DNA of 64,000 nucleotides from Erodium maritimum (taxonomy: Eukaryota > Streptophyta > Magnoliopsida > Geraniales > Geraniaceae). The notes beneath the pieces are model-generated. The model was given only the letters and a program-made list of their open reading frames with translations. It was not told the DNA's origin and made no database searches. The number at the start of each line of letters is the position of its first letter. Position 1 is the first letter of the stretch. Below are positions 35,719 through 46,253 of this stretch, piece after piece. Location: NCBI GenBank assembly GCA_963921825.1, contig OY997590.1:62114012-62178011 (forward strand), in the 5' to 3' direction. The position numbers and the translations under genes were made by a program.

Positions 35719-37243
35719 TGAGGTAGACATACATTGCATCGATTCTAAATGTTTTTAGCCCACATTCTTGAGCTTTTTAGTTTCGGGGTTGGATAATTTG
35801 GTCCGCTTTGCTCTCATTACTGGTATTGTATCTCCCGTTGTGTTTTGTAGGTGTTTCGATCGAAAAAATGATTAAAATGGAGGGAAAATCGGTTTATAGA
35901 GTTTTGGAAGCTGACTGATCTTGTGAAGGGCATAACTTCTTCATACGAACTTTGAATCGCCTCATATAATATATCAAATTGAAGGGAATTCAGAGATCTA
36001 CAACTTTTGTCAAGGGGTCATCACTGTCCGGATGCGGGAAACTACCCGGAGCCGTGAAGGATTTCGTCACGGACCCGCATGCGGATCCGGCACGTTGCCT
36101 ACGACGCGCACAGACCCAGGTTTCAAATCCGATTTTAAGAGACATATTTCCTCTTTCCAAATCCGATTTCAGGAGAAAAAAACCCACCTAAACTCTTATA
36201 AATAGGAGAGAGCTAAGTTAGAGAGTAAAGATAACTAGTATTTAGCATAACTTTATAGGGATCGAGAGTTAGGGCTTGTGTTTTGGTGAGAGAAAAGTTC
36301 TTAGTAGTAAGGATTAAAGCAAAACCATTGAGTATCCATCATTGAATTGGTATTTTGTATCAACTTTACTTTCTAAATATGTTTTTATCTTGTTCATCTT
36401 TTTCTGTGTTCTTCCATCATCTTCATGAGCTAAATTTTCATTGATCTACGGTTAGGGGAAACAATATGATGACATAATTTAACGCTTTCGTATTTACTCT
36501 GCGTAATTTGTGTTTAGGTTATTGTTTGTATGATTTACACTTAATGTTTTGTCAACTTTATCACTTGATAGATGTTTAGGTTTTAGCATTCAACAATCGA
36601 GAGATAAGAATTGCTAAAAGGATTAAGAATTATGCAACTCGGGTTTAAATCTAGTCTCTAATAAAGTTAGGTTAACACGAGTGTAGTAGCTATAGGATTA
36701 CAACCTTGAAAACTAGAGGAATTCACGAATCATAATGTTTTATGTCTCTCGACACCTAGATTAGAAATAACTAAGCGGTGAGATTATAATAGGGTCCTAA
36801 TTCGATCGAGAGATGTTTAGGACTAGTTGAGAGAATTTCCGTTGCCTTTAAATCAACCTTAGGGCCGTGGACGGTCGGGTATCCGACCCGACCCGCATAT
36901 ATTTTGGTCCGACCGAATATTATCGGATCGGTTATATTTGAATCATTATCCACCTAAAAAACCATGACTCTGGATAAAAACCGACCACTCAGATTCTGGG
37001 CGGATCGGGTCCAATCCGCGGATATCCGAAAATATTGAATTTTGGGGCTTTTACATACAAGCTCAAGCCCAAACATGCATAAATAGAAATCAATATATTA
37101 TAGTTGTTTCATATTAAAACAAGTGTTTCCAATCCCATTCAAGTCCACTACATCACACTCATGAAGATTTTAATTCATCAAAACATAAACCCTTAAAATA
37201 CAAAACGATCTAACTACCCAACCACCAAATAGGCAAATACATT

Positions 37244-37465
37244 TCATTCTTTTTTGAGGTTGAGTATTGAATGTTGATCACCAACTAGTAGTTCTTCTAC
37301 AATTTGAGGAGTTAATGAGCTCCTGAAATCATGCAATATCCTTCCACCTATAGAAAATGCAGGCTCAAATGGGGATCTTGCATATATAACACTTGAAGTT
37401 GTTGTCTCTTGCTCAACGTCAGGGGTAACAACTATTTGAACTCCTCCATCAACACTTTCTTTCAT
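37244..37465 (-). pseudogene. hAT transposase C-terminal (dimerisation) fragment
   Basis: The 73-residue frame contains FEPAFSIGGRILHDFRSS followed by LTPQIVEELL, the conserved end of plant hAT transposases (hAT family C-terminal dimerisation region), where AFS-GGR-L and RSSL-P--VE are typical. The zinc finger and catalytic part that should lie to the right are missing, replaced by AT-rich sequence and nested elements. It cannot act as a transposase. Its position shows that the parent gene ran on the minus strand. Confidence 0.8.
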
Positions 37466-37497
37466 TTTTCTATTTGCTTCAAACCCTCCAAATTCAT

Positions 37498-37610
37498 AAA
37501 CACATATATTATAACCATTTCATAAAAAAAACTATAAAACACTTATATAATACACATATATGATTCATTATACTCAATACATGAACATGTGTTTTTACAC
37601 AAATTAACAC
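37498..37610. repeat. AT-rich repeat unit, repeated at 39602 and 39882
   Basis: The segment with ACCATTTCATAAAAA, AAAACAC and GATTCATTATACT recurs at 39602-39690 and, weaker, at 39882-39955. It looks like an old internal tandem repeat of the hAT body, split apart by the elements in between. Confidence 0.6.
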
Positions 37611-37628
37611 ACACACATATATATATAC

Positions 37629-37966
37629 AGGGTAGCTATCCAGTAAAAACCACCCTTATTGTGCAAACTACGAACTCACCAGGTGCTGACACGTGGCGCG
37701 CACAGTGCTGATAGTTTGCGCATCACGGTGCTAATAGTTTGCGACTATTAGCACCGTGCTGCGCAAACTATCAGCACTGTGCGCGCCACGTGTCAGCACC
37801 TGGTGAGTTCGTAGTTTGCACAATAAGGTGCGGTGTTTTATATATTTATTGTCCACGTGTCAGCATCTGGTGCGCTCTGCTGACATCACTTTGGGGGGAT
37901 CCTATGGCTCTCGTGAGTTCGTAGTTTGCACAATAAGGGAGGGTTTGTACCTGATACCAACCCTAT
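37629..37966. mobile_element. Small inverted-repeat (foldback) element
   Basis: Outer termini of about 50 bases (AGGG-A-CTATCCAGTA side and its inverted partner ending near 37966) share the block CTTATTGTGCAAACTACG. Inside, arms 37655-37738 and 37744-37827 form an almost perfect inverted repeat of 84 bases with a 5-base loop. It lies in TATATATA-rich DNA, its likely target. No coding capacity. Confidence 0.8.
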
Positions 37967-37975
37967 ATATATATA

Positions 37976-38237
37976 GGGGGACAATCGAGTACAAACCTTA
38001 TTTCGGGTCAGAACGTAGAACTAATCTGGGCCATTGATTACCCAGATCGGATGGCCACCGAAATTCAGGGGGAGTGGGGGTGATTGATTACGAAATCAAT
38101 TACAAGATATGCATTAATTAAAAAGATAGAAGATATGCATTAAATCTGGTCCTTTAATTCTATGATCCAAGGGCCCAAATTAAAAGTTCTGCGTTCTGAC
38201 GAAGTTACAAGGTTTGTACCTGATTGTTATCCTCTCT
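37976..38237. mobile_element. MITE with long terminal inverted repeats
   Basis: The left end has ACAATCGAGTACAAACCTT and CAGAACG, and the right end has the inverted form ending in AAGGTTTGTACCTGATTGT. Arms are about 50 bases with a few mismatches, and the flanks are TATATATA. No coding capacity. Confidence 0.75.
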
Positions 38238-38246
38238 ATATATATA

Positions 38247-39585
38247 GGAGAGCAATCATGTGCGAACCATGAGTTACGGTGCGAACATGCGAACTCAACC
38301 AGATCGCGCCATGTGTCGCGCTCAGAAAATGCCCCCTTTTTTATAATCAATTTTATTAATTCGATTTTTCCCGTTTCGTTTCAACTCTGATTTCATTTTT
38401 TCTTGCGCCAATATTCTTATTTTTTCAAGAGCTTTCTAACAAGTAGTGGATTGCATATATTTTGATGTGTTTTTGAATAAGTGTGTGGATGTGTGAATAT
38501 GAGTGCGAAAAGTGTGATGTGTTTTGCAAATTTAGTGTATATGGTTTGCGAATTTAGTGTATATGGTTTGCGGATTTAGTGTGTTTTGCAAATTTAGTGT
38601 ATATGGTTTGCGGATTTAGTGTATATGGTTTGCGGATTTAGTGTATATGGTTTGCGAATTTAGTGTAATTTTCACACTAAATTTGCTTGCTTTATATATT
38701 GTATATTGTTAAGTATTTCTTTGGGTGACAAGGGTTCAATTATTATCAACCATGGAGAATGTAAGTGAATTGATGCATACCCACATAATGTATTACATAT
38801 TCAGAATTTGGTTCTTCCATGAATGATGAAGAGCTTCTTCACTTTTCAATTTCTGGTACTTGATAATTGAGTAAGTTATCTCTCAATTTTGATTACTGTT
38901 TGCACAAGAAAGTTTATTAATAAGTTTCAGTGTTTGCATTAAGAAATTATGTTTGGTTCTATTTTAATTTCATGCAATATGTATATTGGTTATTAGTTGA
39001 TATATTAATTACACAGTAACAATGTCATATGCCTATTCCATTGCAATTCAACAATATGTCTTCAGAAATAAACGTGAAGATCTAATAGTAGTCAACTAAA
39101 ATAAATTTGCAAACCATATACACTAAATTCGCAAACCATATACACTAAATCCGCAAACCATATACACTAAATCCGCAAACCATATACACTAAATTTGCAA
39201 AACACACTAAATTCGCAAACCATATGCACTAAATCCGCAAACCATATACACTAAATCTGCAAACCATATAAACTAAATCCGCAAACCATATACACTAAAT
39301 TTGCAAAACACATCACACTTTTTCGCACTCATATTCACACATCCCCACACGTATTCAAAAACTCATCAAAATATATGCAATCCACTACTTGTTAGAAAGC
39401 TCTTGAAAAAAATAAGAATATTGGTGCAAAAAAAAATTAAATCGGAGTTGAAATGAAGCGGGAAAAATTAAATTAATAAACTTGGTGGGGAAAAAAGATG
39501 AGCATTTCTAAGAGCGACACGTGTCATGTTGTTGTTGAGTTCGCATGTTCGCATTTTAAGAGAGGTTCGCACCTGATTGCTTCCC
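38247..39585. mobile_element. Foldback element with inverted arrays of a 22-bp repeat
   Basis: Arms of more than 400 bases are inverted: the left arm starts with AGCAATCATGTGCGAACC and the right arm ends with GGTTCGCACCTGATTGCT. Each arm ends inward in a tandem array of a 22-base unit, TTTGCGAATTTAGTGTATATGG, about seven copies at 38523-38665 and its complement, about nine copies, at 39108-39311. The roughly 400-base centre has no gene. TATATATA flanks both sides. Confidence 0.85.
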
Positions 39586-39956
39586 TATATATATATATAT
39601 ATATTACAACCATTTCATAAAAACTATAAAACACATACATAATACACACAGATGATTCATTATACTAAGAGCATGAACATATTTTTTGAAATCTATTCAT
39701 GTTTCCAAAATTTAATAAATAGTTTAATTTTAGTTCATGTTTCTAAAACTGAAGACATCCAACTTAAACTAAGATTACTATGAAAATCCAACATAATACA
39801 AGTTAGCTTTAAGTAAAAAAAAGAACATTTTTCATGGAACTGTTTATTAAAATTAAATCCCAAACATGCAAACACAAATATATAGCATAATCATTTCATC
39901 AAACATATAAAACACATACAGTTGTTTACACCCAGTTCATGAACATATTTTTTAAA

Positions 39957-41712
39957 GGGTAAATTACAAATGCATACCCTTAAGTATGCACGTTTAACCG
40001 ATGAATACCCTAAAGTTTAAAGTTAACTGATGCATACCCTGAAGTTTCATTTATTAACTAAAAACCCCTTCCGTCAGTCAGATCCGTCAGTTTACTGTTC
40101 ATTTTTCCAAAATACCCAAAATACCCCTAATATAAATCTGTTTTTATATAATTATATTATATATATATATATATATATTTATTTATTTATTTACTAAAAA
40201 GCAAATTATTTTTATTCTTATAATCTAAACCTATCTTCCACAAATCCACTCCACTCATTTCTTATCCTCAACATTTGTAGTTTACCCATACATCTATCTC
40301 TAACCCATTTATCTATTTGTTTCCAAAACCTAATCTAAACTCTTTCTCCTTCATCAATTGTTCTTCATGTTCACTAGAGTTCGTCGATACCAGGCCGTGA
40401 AGACAGCCGAAGAAGACGTCGTTCTTCATGTTTCTCAGATCTAAAGCTACCCCATCTTCCTTTCTCCCTTCCTCTTCACACGGATTTGGCCACTGGACCA
40501 GCGAATCGGGAGATCTGAGCGGCGTCGAGTTAGCCGAGAACCTTCGCATCCTTGCTAGCTCCGTCTCCGGGATCATCCGCCGCTGCGACGACCACAATAT
40601 GGGCTTATTCAAGAGGCTCCCTCAAAATTTTGCTGACTCCGACCTCGATTCCCATAACTGGGTTCTCTACTTCAAGGAGATGGAGTTCTTCTCGATGAAC
40701 TGAATCAGATCTGAGGTGAGCTTGACTTGGGATGAGGAGAAGAGGTTGAGTTCGTCTGGTTCTTTTCTTGGGCCAAGCATAACTTCTGTGTTGATTTGAT
40801 TTGAGGACACGAAGTCCTCGCTGAAGGATTTAATTAGGGTTCATTGTTTGACTCCACTGCTCTTCTCCCTCAAGTGTTGTGTTTTTCCACTTCTTAGAAA
40901 ACATGTTCATCAAATGCTTTTGGATTATAGTTCACAGTTTTGAGAGTGGTTTTTTATTCTGTTACTGGTAATGAGTAAGACTAAATGATGAATTGATGAT
41001 GCATTTGATTAAAGAAAAAAGCTGATGTGAATTTGATTTCCTCTGTTGTGAATCAGTGATTTGAAATTGGTTATTGTGGTTGGGTTTATCTATTTGAAAT
41101 TATTTCTGCTAGAATTAGAAGAAAAAAGAATTTAAAAAGTAATAAGAGAAAAAGGACTCAAATGATTTTTTTGAGAAATTAAAATGAAATTAACTTTAAT
41201 AATATAAAAGGAATAAATGAGAAGTAAAAGAACAATTAAAAAAATATTAATTTTAATAATATAATCTGATTTTTTAATATAAAAAATATACTTTTTCAGA
41301 TATGTATTAAAATAAAAATGAAAAATGAATTAAAAGTGAAATTAACAAAAAAAGTAAAAAACAAAAACTAATTATAATTTAATATTAGATAAATGAAAAA
41401 TCTTTTTTTATAAATAAAATTAATTTATGTATATTTTTTAGAAAATAAGATGAAAAGAAAAAAAAATATAGAAAAAACAATTAAAAAATGAATTATGTTT
41501 AGGGTTAGAAGGGTATGGGATGTAAATTGAAGTAACAGTTAAAGGTATTTTGGACATTTCAGAAAAAAGTAACAGATTTTGGATGGAAAATTGGACGGAA
41601 GGGGTTTTTAGTCAATAAATGAAACTTCAGGGTATGCATCAGTTAACTTTAAACTTCAGGGTATTCATCGGTTAAACGTGCATACTTAAGGGTATGCATT
41701 TGTAATTTACCC
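39957..41712. mobile_element. MULE with 9-bp target duplication
   Basis: Terminal inverted repeats of about 120 bases (GGGTAAATTACAAATGCATA at the left, its complement at the right) are flanked by the 9-bp duplication TTTTTTAAA (39948-39956 and 41713-41721), the hallmark of Mutator-like elements. No transposase is present. A GC-richer segment with an open frame lies inside at about 40370-40720. Confidence 0.92.
40428..40703 (+). CDS. Open frame in the MULE, possible captured gene fragment (91 aa)
   Basis: An ATG-started frame of 91 codons lies in the only GC-balanced part of an otherwise AT-rich MULE. Its codon use and serine-rich N-terminus followed by SGVELAENLRILASSVSG and FKRLPQNFADSDLDS look like a normal plant protein, yet I do not recognise the family. 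MULEs that carry host gene pieces (Pack-MULEs) are well known, so a captured fragment is the simplest reading. A TCTTCTTC-rich leader and a DNA stretch resembling an intron start (GAG|GTGAGC at about 40712) follow the same idea. Whether it is expressed cannot be judged. Confidence 0.5.
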   Translation: MFLRSKATPSSFLPSSSHGFGHWTSESGDLSGVELAENLRILASSVSGIIRRCDDHNMGLFKRLPQNFADSDLDSHNWVLYFKEMEFFSMN

Positions 41713-42877
41713 TTTTTTAAATAAATATAAACTATAAACTAAACTAATGTGAGTAGATTTATACCTGATTTCGCCTTAAGAAGCTTTCGAATTGAACACC
41801 TCCAACTCAAACTGAGATTACTCTGAGAATCCAACATAATAAGTTAGATCTAAGTACAAAATGAAATTCAGAGAAAAAAAAATGAAACCCTATTATTAAC
41901 AAAGGTTTCGAAATCATACCTGAAAGACAATCGATGGGGGTTTTAGTTGAGGGTCAGATACATTAACACGGGTATATGGAATTTTGTTGGCTTTAGCTAG
42001 GATTCAACTATTTTTTAGATGATGTTTAAGCTTCGTTGAAACTAGATAGGTAAAGGAATGTTTGGATGTGAGGAAAAAGATCATCACTGTGGTGTGGTGG
42101 TGGTGGTGACTGGTGAGGGTGTGGTGGTGGTGAGGGTGTGGGCGGTGATGGTGAGGGTGTGGTGGTTGGCAGCGTGTCCTAGACTAGAGGAGAGGGAAAG
42201 CCTAAAAGTGAAGAGAAGAGTATGAGAAAGAGAAGATAGAGATAAGATATATATGATTTTAGTAATAAAAGAGTCGTTGGTAGTGGTGTGGTTTAGGTTC
42301 AACCACGTAGAAGGATCGTGTCCATACATTTGAAATAAAGAGAAAAGATCAACAGTTTATATTAAAAGAGTATTTTATATTTCGGGCGGGTCGGATATCC
42401 GCGAATAATCCGATCGAAAACACACAGATATAGTTTTTTCCAAACCGCACCCGACCCAAATCCGCTCGGATGAGTCTTGAACGGGTCGCGGGTCGGGCTA
42501 AATGTCGGTCGGGTCGCGGATCAAATACACAACCCTAATCAACCTTGTCTACACATGTAAATACGAATGTCCGCGAATTAATAATCATATTGTAACCCCG
42601 TTAAAGTACTAGATCGTCTTTTCTTCTGAATTTCACAACACCTGATATTTTTGCCTCATACTTGATTTCAAGTTCTTTTACCTGAGATTTCAAATTGTTA
42701 TTTACATTTTTAAAACCAAAATCAATATTTTCGAAACAGCTTAGTAACGAATTTTAAATCGAGTGACTATTTATTGCCCCCTTGGGTACGATAACCGGAC
42801 TACAACCGAAATACTACTTGACGACCGGTGCGCTTGCCATGCCTTTTTTGTGAGTTAATTCTAGGGAATCAAGTTAA

Positions 42878-42895
42878 TGGCGCTGTTGTCGGGGA
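42878..42895 (+). other. Primer-binding site, tRNA-Asp type
   Basis: TGGCGCTGTTGTCGGGGA, six bases after the LTR end, matches the 3' end of tRNA-Asp apart from two transitions. This site is typical of Athila/Tat-group Gypsy elements. Confidence 0.85.
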
Positions 42896-43016
42896 GCAAC
42901 TAAAGAAACACTTATTTTTTCAATTTGTGTTGAGAATGTATCATTGTTTTGTACATATATTTTTACTTAATTCATTGCAAACATAAATTTTGTGGAGAAT
43001 TGATATGATAATAATG

Positions 43017-43651
43017 TGTATTGTGATTTGTGTGGAGCTAACGGTCATGCTAACTATGACTATGAATATTTTGTGCATTCAAGTTCCTATAGTCAATATT
43101 AGGAGGACGCTTCCACTTTTGATCAAGGTTATCAAGTTGAACCACAATTGTCTTATGATGAGGAGACATCACTTGAAGAAATGTGTCTTGCCCTCATGAA
43201 TAAATTGATGGTAAAGGATAAGAAGGACGAAGAAAGAGAGAGGAAAATGAACGAGCGATTTCAAAAGCTTGAAGATCAAATTAATCTTCTCATACATGTG
43301 ATGAATGAGAGAGCTCTACACGATCAAGCAACTCACATTGAGGATGATCATTCTGAACACTTATGTGACACAATAGAGCAAGAAACTCACGATTCAACCA
43401 CGAGTTTTGGGGTAAGTGTAGAATGTGAGGTATCAAGTCACGATCAAGCAACTCACATTGAGGATGATCATTCCGAACACTTATGTGACACAATAGAGCA
43501 AGAAACTCACGATTCAACCATGAGTTGTGGGGTAAGTGCGGAATGTGAGGTATCAAGTTATAATCCCTCTTTTATATTATCCATGTCATCTACATGTAAT
43601 TATGATGCATTGAATTCTGTAGATGTAAATAATGAATGTATAGTTGTATAA
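43017..43651 (+). pseudogene. gag-tail remnant with internal duplication
   Basis: A knuckle-like CDLCGANGHANYDY near 43026-43070 (final cysteine lost) is followed by a stop near 43100 and then by the frame 43148-43651. That part has a charged, coiled-coil-like stretch (KDKKDEERERKMNERFQ) and two tandem copies of a 40-residue, acidic unit starting HDQATHIEDDHSEH (43320-43439 and 43440-43559). This fits the end of gag in Athila/Tat-like elements, but the identification rests on position and knuckle only. Confidence 0.5.
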
Positions 43652-43824
43652 AATAGTTCACAAATTCTTGTTGAGCCGAATCCTTCCATAGTATCCGCAG
43701 AGTTGGCTGACAAATCTATTAGATGTCCAAGAGTTACTATGGAAGATGCTCTCAAGAGAGAGGTTGTATTTGAATCTCACATTTATTTTATTTTGGTAGA
43801 CATTGAGCATGATGTCGAAATTCC

Positions 43825-46237
43825 ATTCATAATAAATCAACATTGTTAGAGTCGGGGAATGGTTTTTGTTGGCCCTAATAGGAACGCGCCTCCACGCGCT
43901 GGTTTCTGCCCTGTTCCGATATGCAATTCATCCATTGGAGGTCGCTGCTCGATTCTGTTTTGCAAGTGACTCTGCTTCGGCTTTCGGTGGAGTTCGGTTT
44001 TCAGTCGGTTTCAGGCTCCTTCGTCATCTCCTCGTGGATGATGGTCTTTCGTCAGTACGTACTGCTTCTGATCTATTCCGTTGCTTGCTTTTTGTTCGAC
44101 AATTTCAGGACTAGAGGACACGGATTTGCGACAAACAACACCTCAGTCCGCCGTCGTGATCTGCGTTCCTGACAAACAAGGCTCGAGTTTTAGTTTTGAA
44201 GCAACCATCGGCTGCTTCAGAATCAGGGCTTTGGCGAACCAGAAACGTTTCTAGGTTTGAAGCAAGATCCACTTTGTCTGTGGAGGTTATCACTTTTTTA
44301 GGACGAGACTGAAACAATAGGAGATCGGGAACGGTGATTATTATCGGCCGTGGTGATGGATCCTCAAGCTTTGGTTCCATTATCCTTCACCTCATTCTGC
44401 TCAGGATTGGTGGCCTCGTACATATACTATTGTTCGATCTTCTATGGGGTTGGAATCATCAAAGGAGAGAGTGGAGAAGCAGTAAAGGAAAAAAAGGTAT
44501 CAAAGTCGATGTTGAGGAGGAGGAATCGTACATCCTTGGTCGGCAAAGTTGTTGGAAAGGACGCTGACAAGGGCTCATCGGTTAATGGAGGTGTCGAATA
44601 GAGCATTCCTGTTACAGGGATGGGGAATCAGCGCGAGGCTGCGAATACACCTCCTTCTGAACCTTTGAAGTCATTAGAGGAAGGGGAAGAAACTGATGGT
44701 GTAGGCGTGGACAGAGTACCGGCTCGACGGCAACGGAAACAGGTTCAGTTTATTGTGAGTGACACTCAACTTTACGTGAGAAATCTTCCTTATGCTTCAT
44801 CGGAGGAGTCGTTTCGGGGCATGTTTTCATTTTTGGCGACATTGTCTCTTCGTCTTTGCTGAAGCGACCAAATAAGAAAGGATTTATCTTTGGTTTCGTT
44901 CATTTTACGTCGCCTATTGCTGCTTCCCAGGAAATAGAAACTCTAAATGGGTTTAAGTTGAACGGACACATCTTGTTCTTGGCTTTTTCTCGACATCCGT
45001 TGAGTTCTCCAGCGACTGAACCAGTCGGGTTCGAAAAATAGAGCATCGGCTCGGTTTTGAGGGTCGACCGGGTACCCCGTTCTTGGGACAGTATTCAAAC
45101 TTTAGGAGCGGGGCTGGGGTCTAGAGAAGTCTCATGTGAAACCAGACCTTCTTTGACGATCGCGCCGTCGTCGTCTCAGGATGCTGGTAAGATGCTCTAT
45201 TTTGTTTCAGTCTCCCCCGTTGATGGCGCTGATTCCTTGATTCAAGGGAGTTTGAATTCGAAAGGGTTTCTAATTTTGGAGACTACGATTCCTGCAGTTT
45301 CGGTCTTGATCACGTCGCAGATCACGAATGCAATCGAATCATCTCCGGGTACGGCATTGAATGGAGTTGTTGTTGCTGGCTTTGCAAATGGGTCTGGGGG
45401 GTTGAATGATGATCTGGGCCTTTTGGCTTGTCAGGTTGGGCCAGATTCTGAAAGGGCAGGCCAAGTAACTAATCTGGTCGGGTTGGGCCTGACACAAGGG
45501 GGTTTTGGGCCTGTTTTAGGTGGGTTTTCGAGTGTTTTCAGCCCATATGAAAATGTCCAGATGCTGGCACGTGAGGATCCAAGTCTGGATACTGTGTTTA
45601 ATCGACTTGGAAATGATTTGGGCCCGTTAGTTGCGAGTCCAAACTCATCGGGTAAAGACAATCTTTCTCGAGATGGTGAAATGATTATGGGAGTCGGGTT
45701 TCAAGGAAGTCCGTGGAAGGATGCCTTGGCTAAACTACCGAATTCTGGGGCTGAGCCAAAGGAACGTGGACGTCCAAAGAAGGGTCATTCGAAGGTGATT
45801 GCTCAAACATTCATTGTTTATCAGACAAGAGCCAAGACCTCTGCTGATAAAGGGGATAAAACGGGACGTTTCATTGTGAACGTTGCCAAAAAAGATAGTT
45901 CCGGCAATTGGAGTTACAGATCGAAAGTTGGTCATAAAGTTGTTGATCTTTGTGCTTTGGCGTTCGAAAAGGACGCCGAGGGTAGGAAGGACGAGGAATA
46001 CTTGGAACCAACTTCAGTTCAAGCTCTAACCTCTGTCCCGATTTCTAATCGGTTTACTTGTTTGAACCCGGTTAGGAAGTAGGCAAGGCGTTTTATTTTC
46101 TTATTGCTTAGTTCCTGTTATGTTTTTGTCCCTTGTAACTGTAATGGTCTGAGGAAAAGATCTTTTTGGATCTTTTCTTGCTTTGTTCTATAGCCTTATA
46201 GAACAATTGCTCAATAAAATTTTCGCTTATAAAAAAA
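43825..46237 (+). mobile_element. ORF1-only LINE, RRM type (copy A)
   Basis: Two copies of the 16-bp duplication ATGATGTCGAAATTCC (43809-43824 and 46238-46253) bound a 2.4-kb element with a 5' leader of about 530 bases, one ORF1 and a short 3' UTR. The end has two hairpins (46155-46176 and 46185-46204, the latter GTTCTATA-GCCT-TATAGAAC) and CGCTTATAAAAAAA. No ORF2 is present. It lies in the interior of the Athila/Tat-like element. Confidence 0.88.
44356..46082 (+). pseudogene. LINE ORF1 with RRM domain (copy A)
   Basis: Start ATG at 44356; about 575 codons to the TAG at 46080. A basic N-terminus is cut by a TAG at 44599-44601. The RRM spans about 44755-44990 with LYVRNLPY (RNP2) and KGFIFGFVHF (RNP1); a one-base frameshift near 44830 falls between its first helix and second strand. 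A further TAG is at 45039-45041. The long, low-complexity middle is followed by GSPWKDALAK near 45712 and the AT-hook-like RGRPKKGH near 45768. The same order recurs in copy B (48825-50404). ORF1 proteins bind and package element RNA; this copy is broken by two stops and one frameshift. Confidence 0.85.
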
Positions 46238-46253
46238 ATGATGTCGAAATTCC

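Larger units (their letters stand above)
36860..42537 (-). mobile_element. hAT element, 8-bp target duplication, deletion derivative
   Basis: The ends TAGGGCCGTG and CACAACCCTA are inverted repeats, flanked by the perfect 8-bp duplication ATCAACCT (36852-36859 and 42538-42545). Subterminal regions are packed with GGGTCGGGT and its complement, as in other plant hAT elements. The homologous place in the 3' LTR near 51545 has no insertion. Only the last part of the transposase remains, on the minus strand near the left end. The interior holds foldback elements and a MULE. Confidence 0.92.
35719..42871 (+). repeat. 5' LTR of the Athila/Tat-like element, interrupted by hAT
   Basis: The parts 35719-36859 and 42546-42871 together match the 3' LTR at 50493-51815 in order and content, for example the GGGGTTGGATAATTTGG, AATCGGTTTA and ATTGAATTGGTATTTTG stretches. 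Without the hAT and its 8-bp duplication it is about 1.47 kb, slightly longer than the 3' LTR because of small indels near 36070-36140. Confidence 0.85.

Noticed and set aside
38523-38665. CRISPR-like array of 22-base repeats
   Set aside because: There are no unique spacers; it is a tandem repeat, mirrored at 39108-39311, in a plant foldback element.
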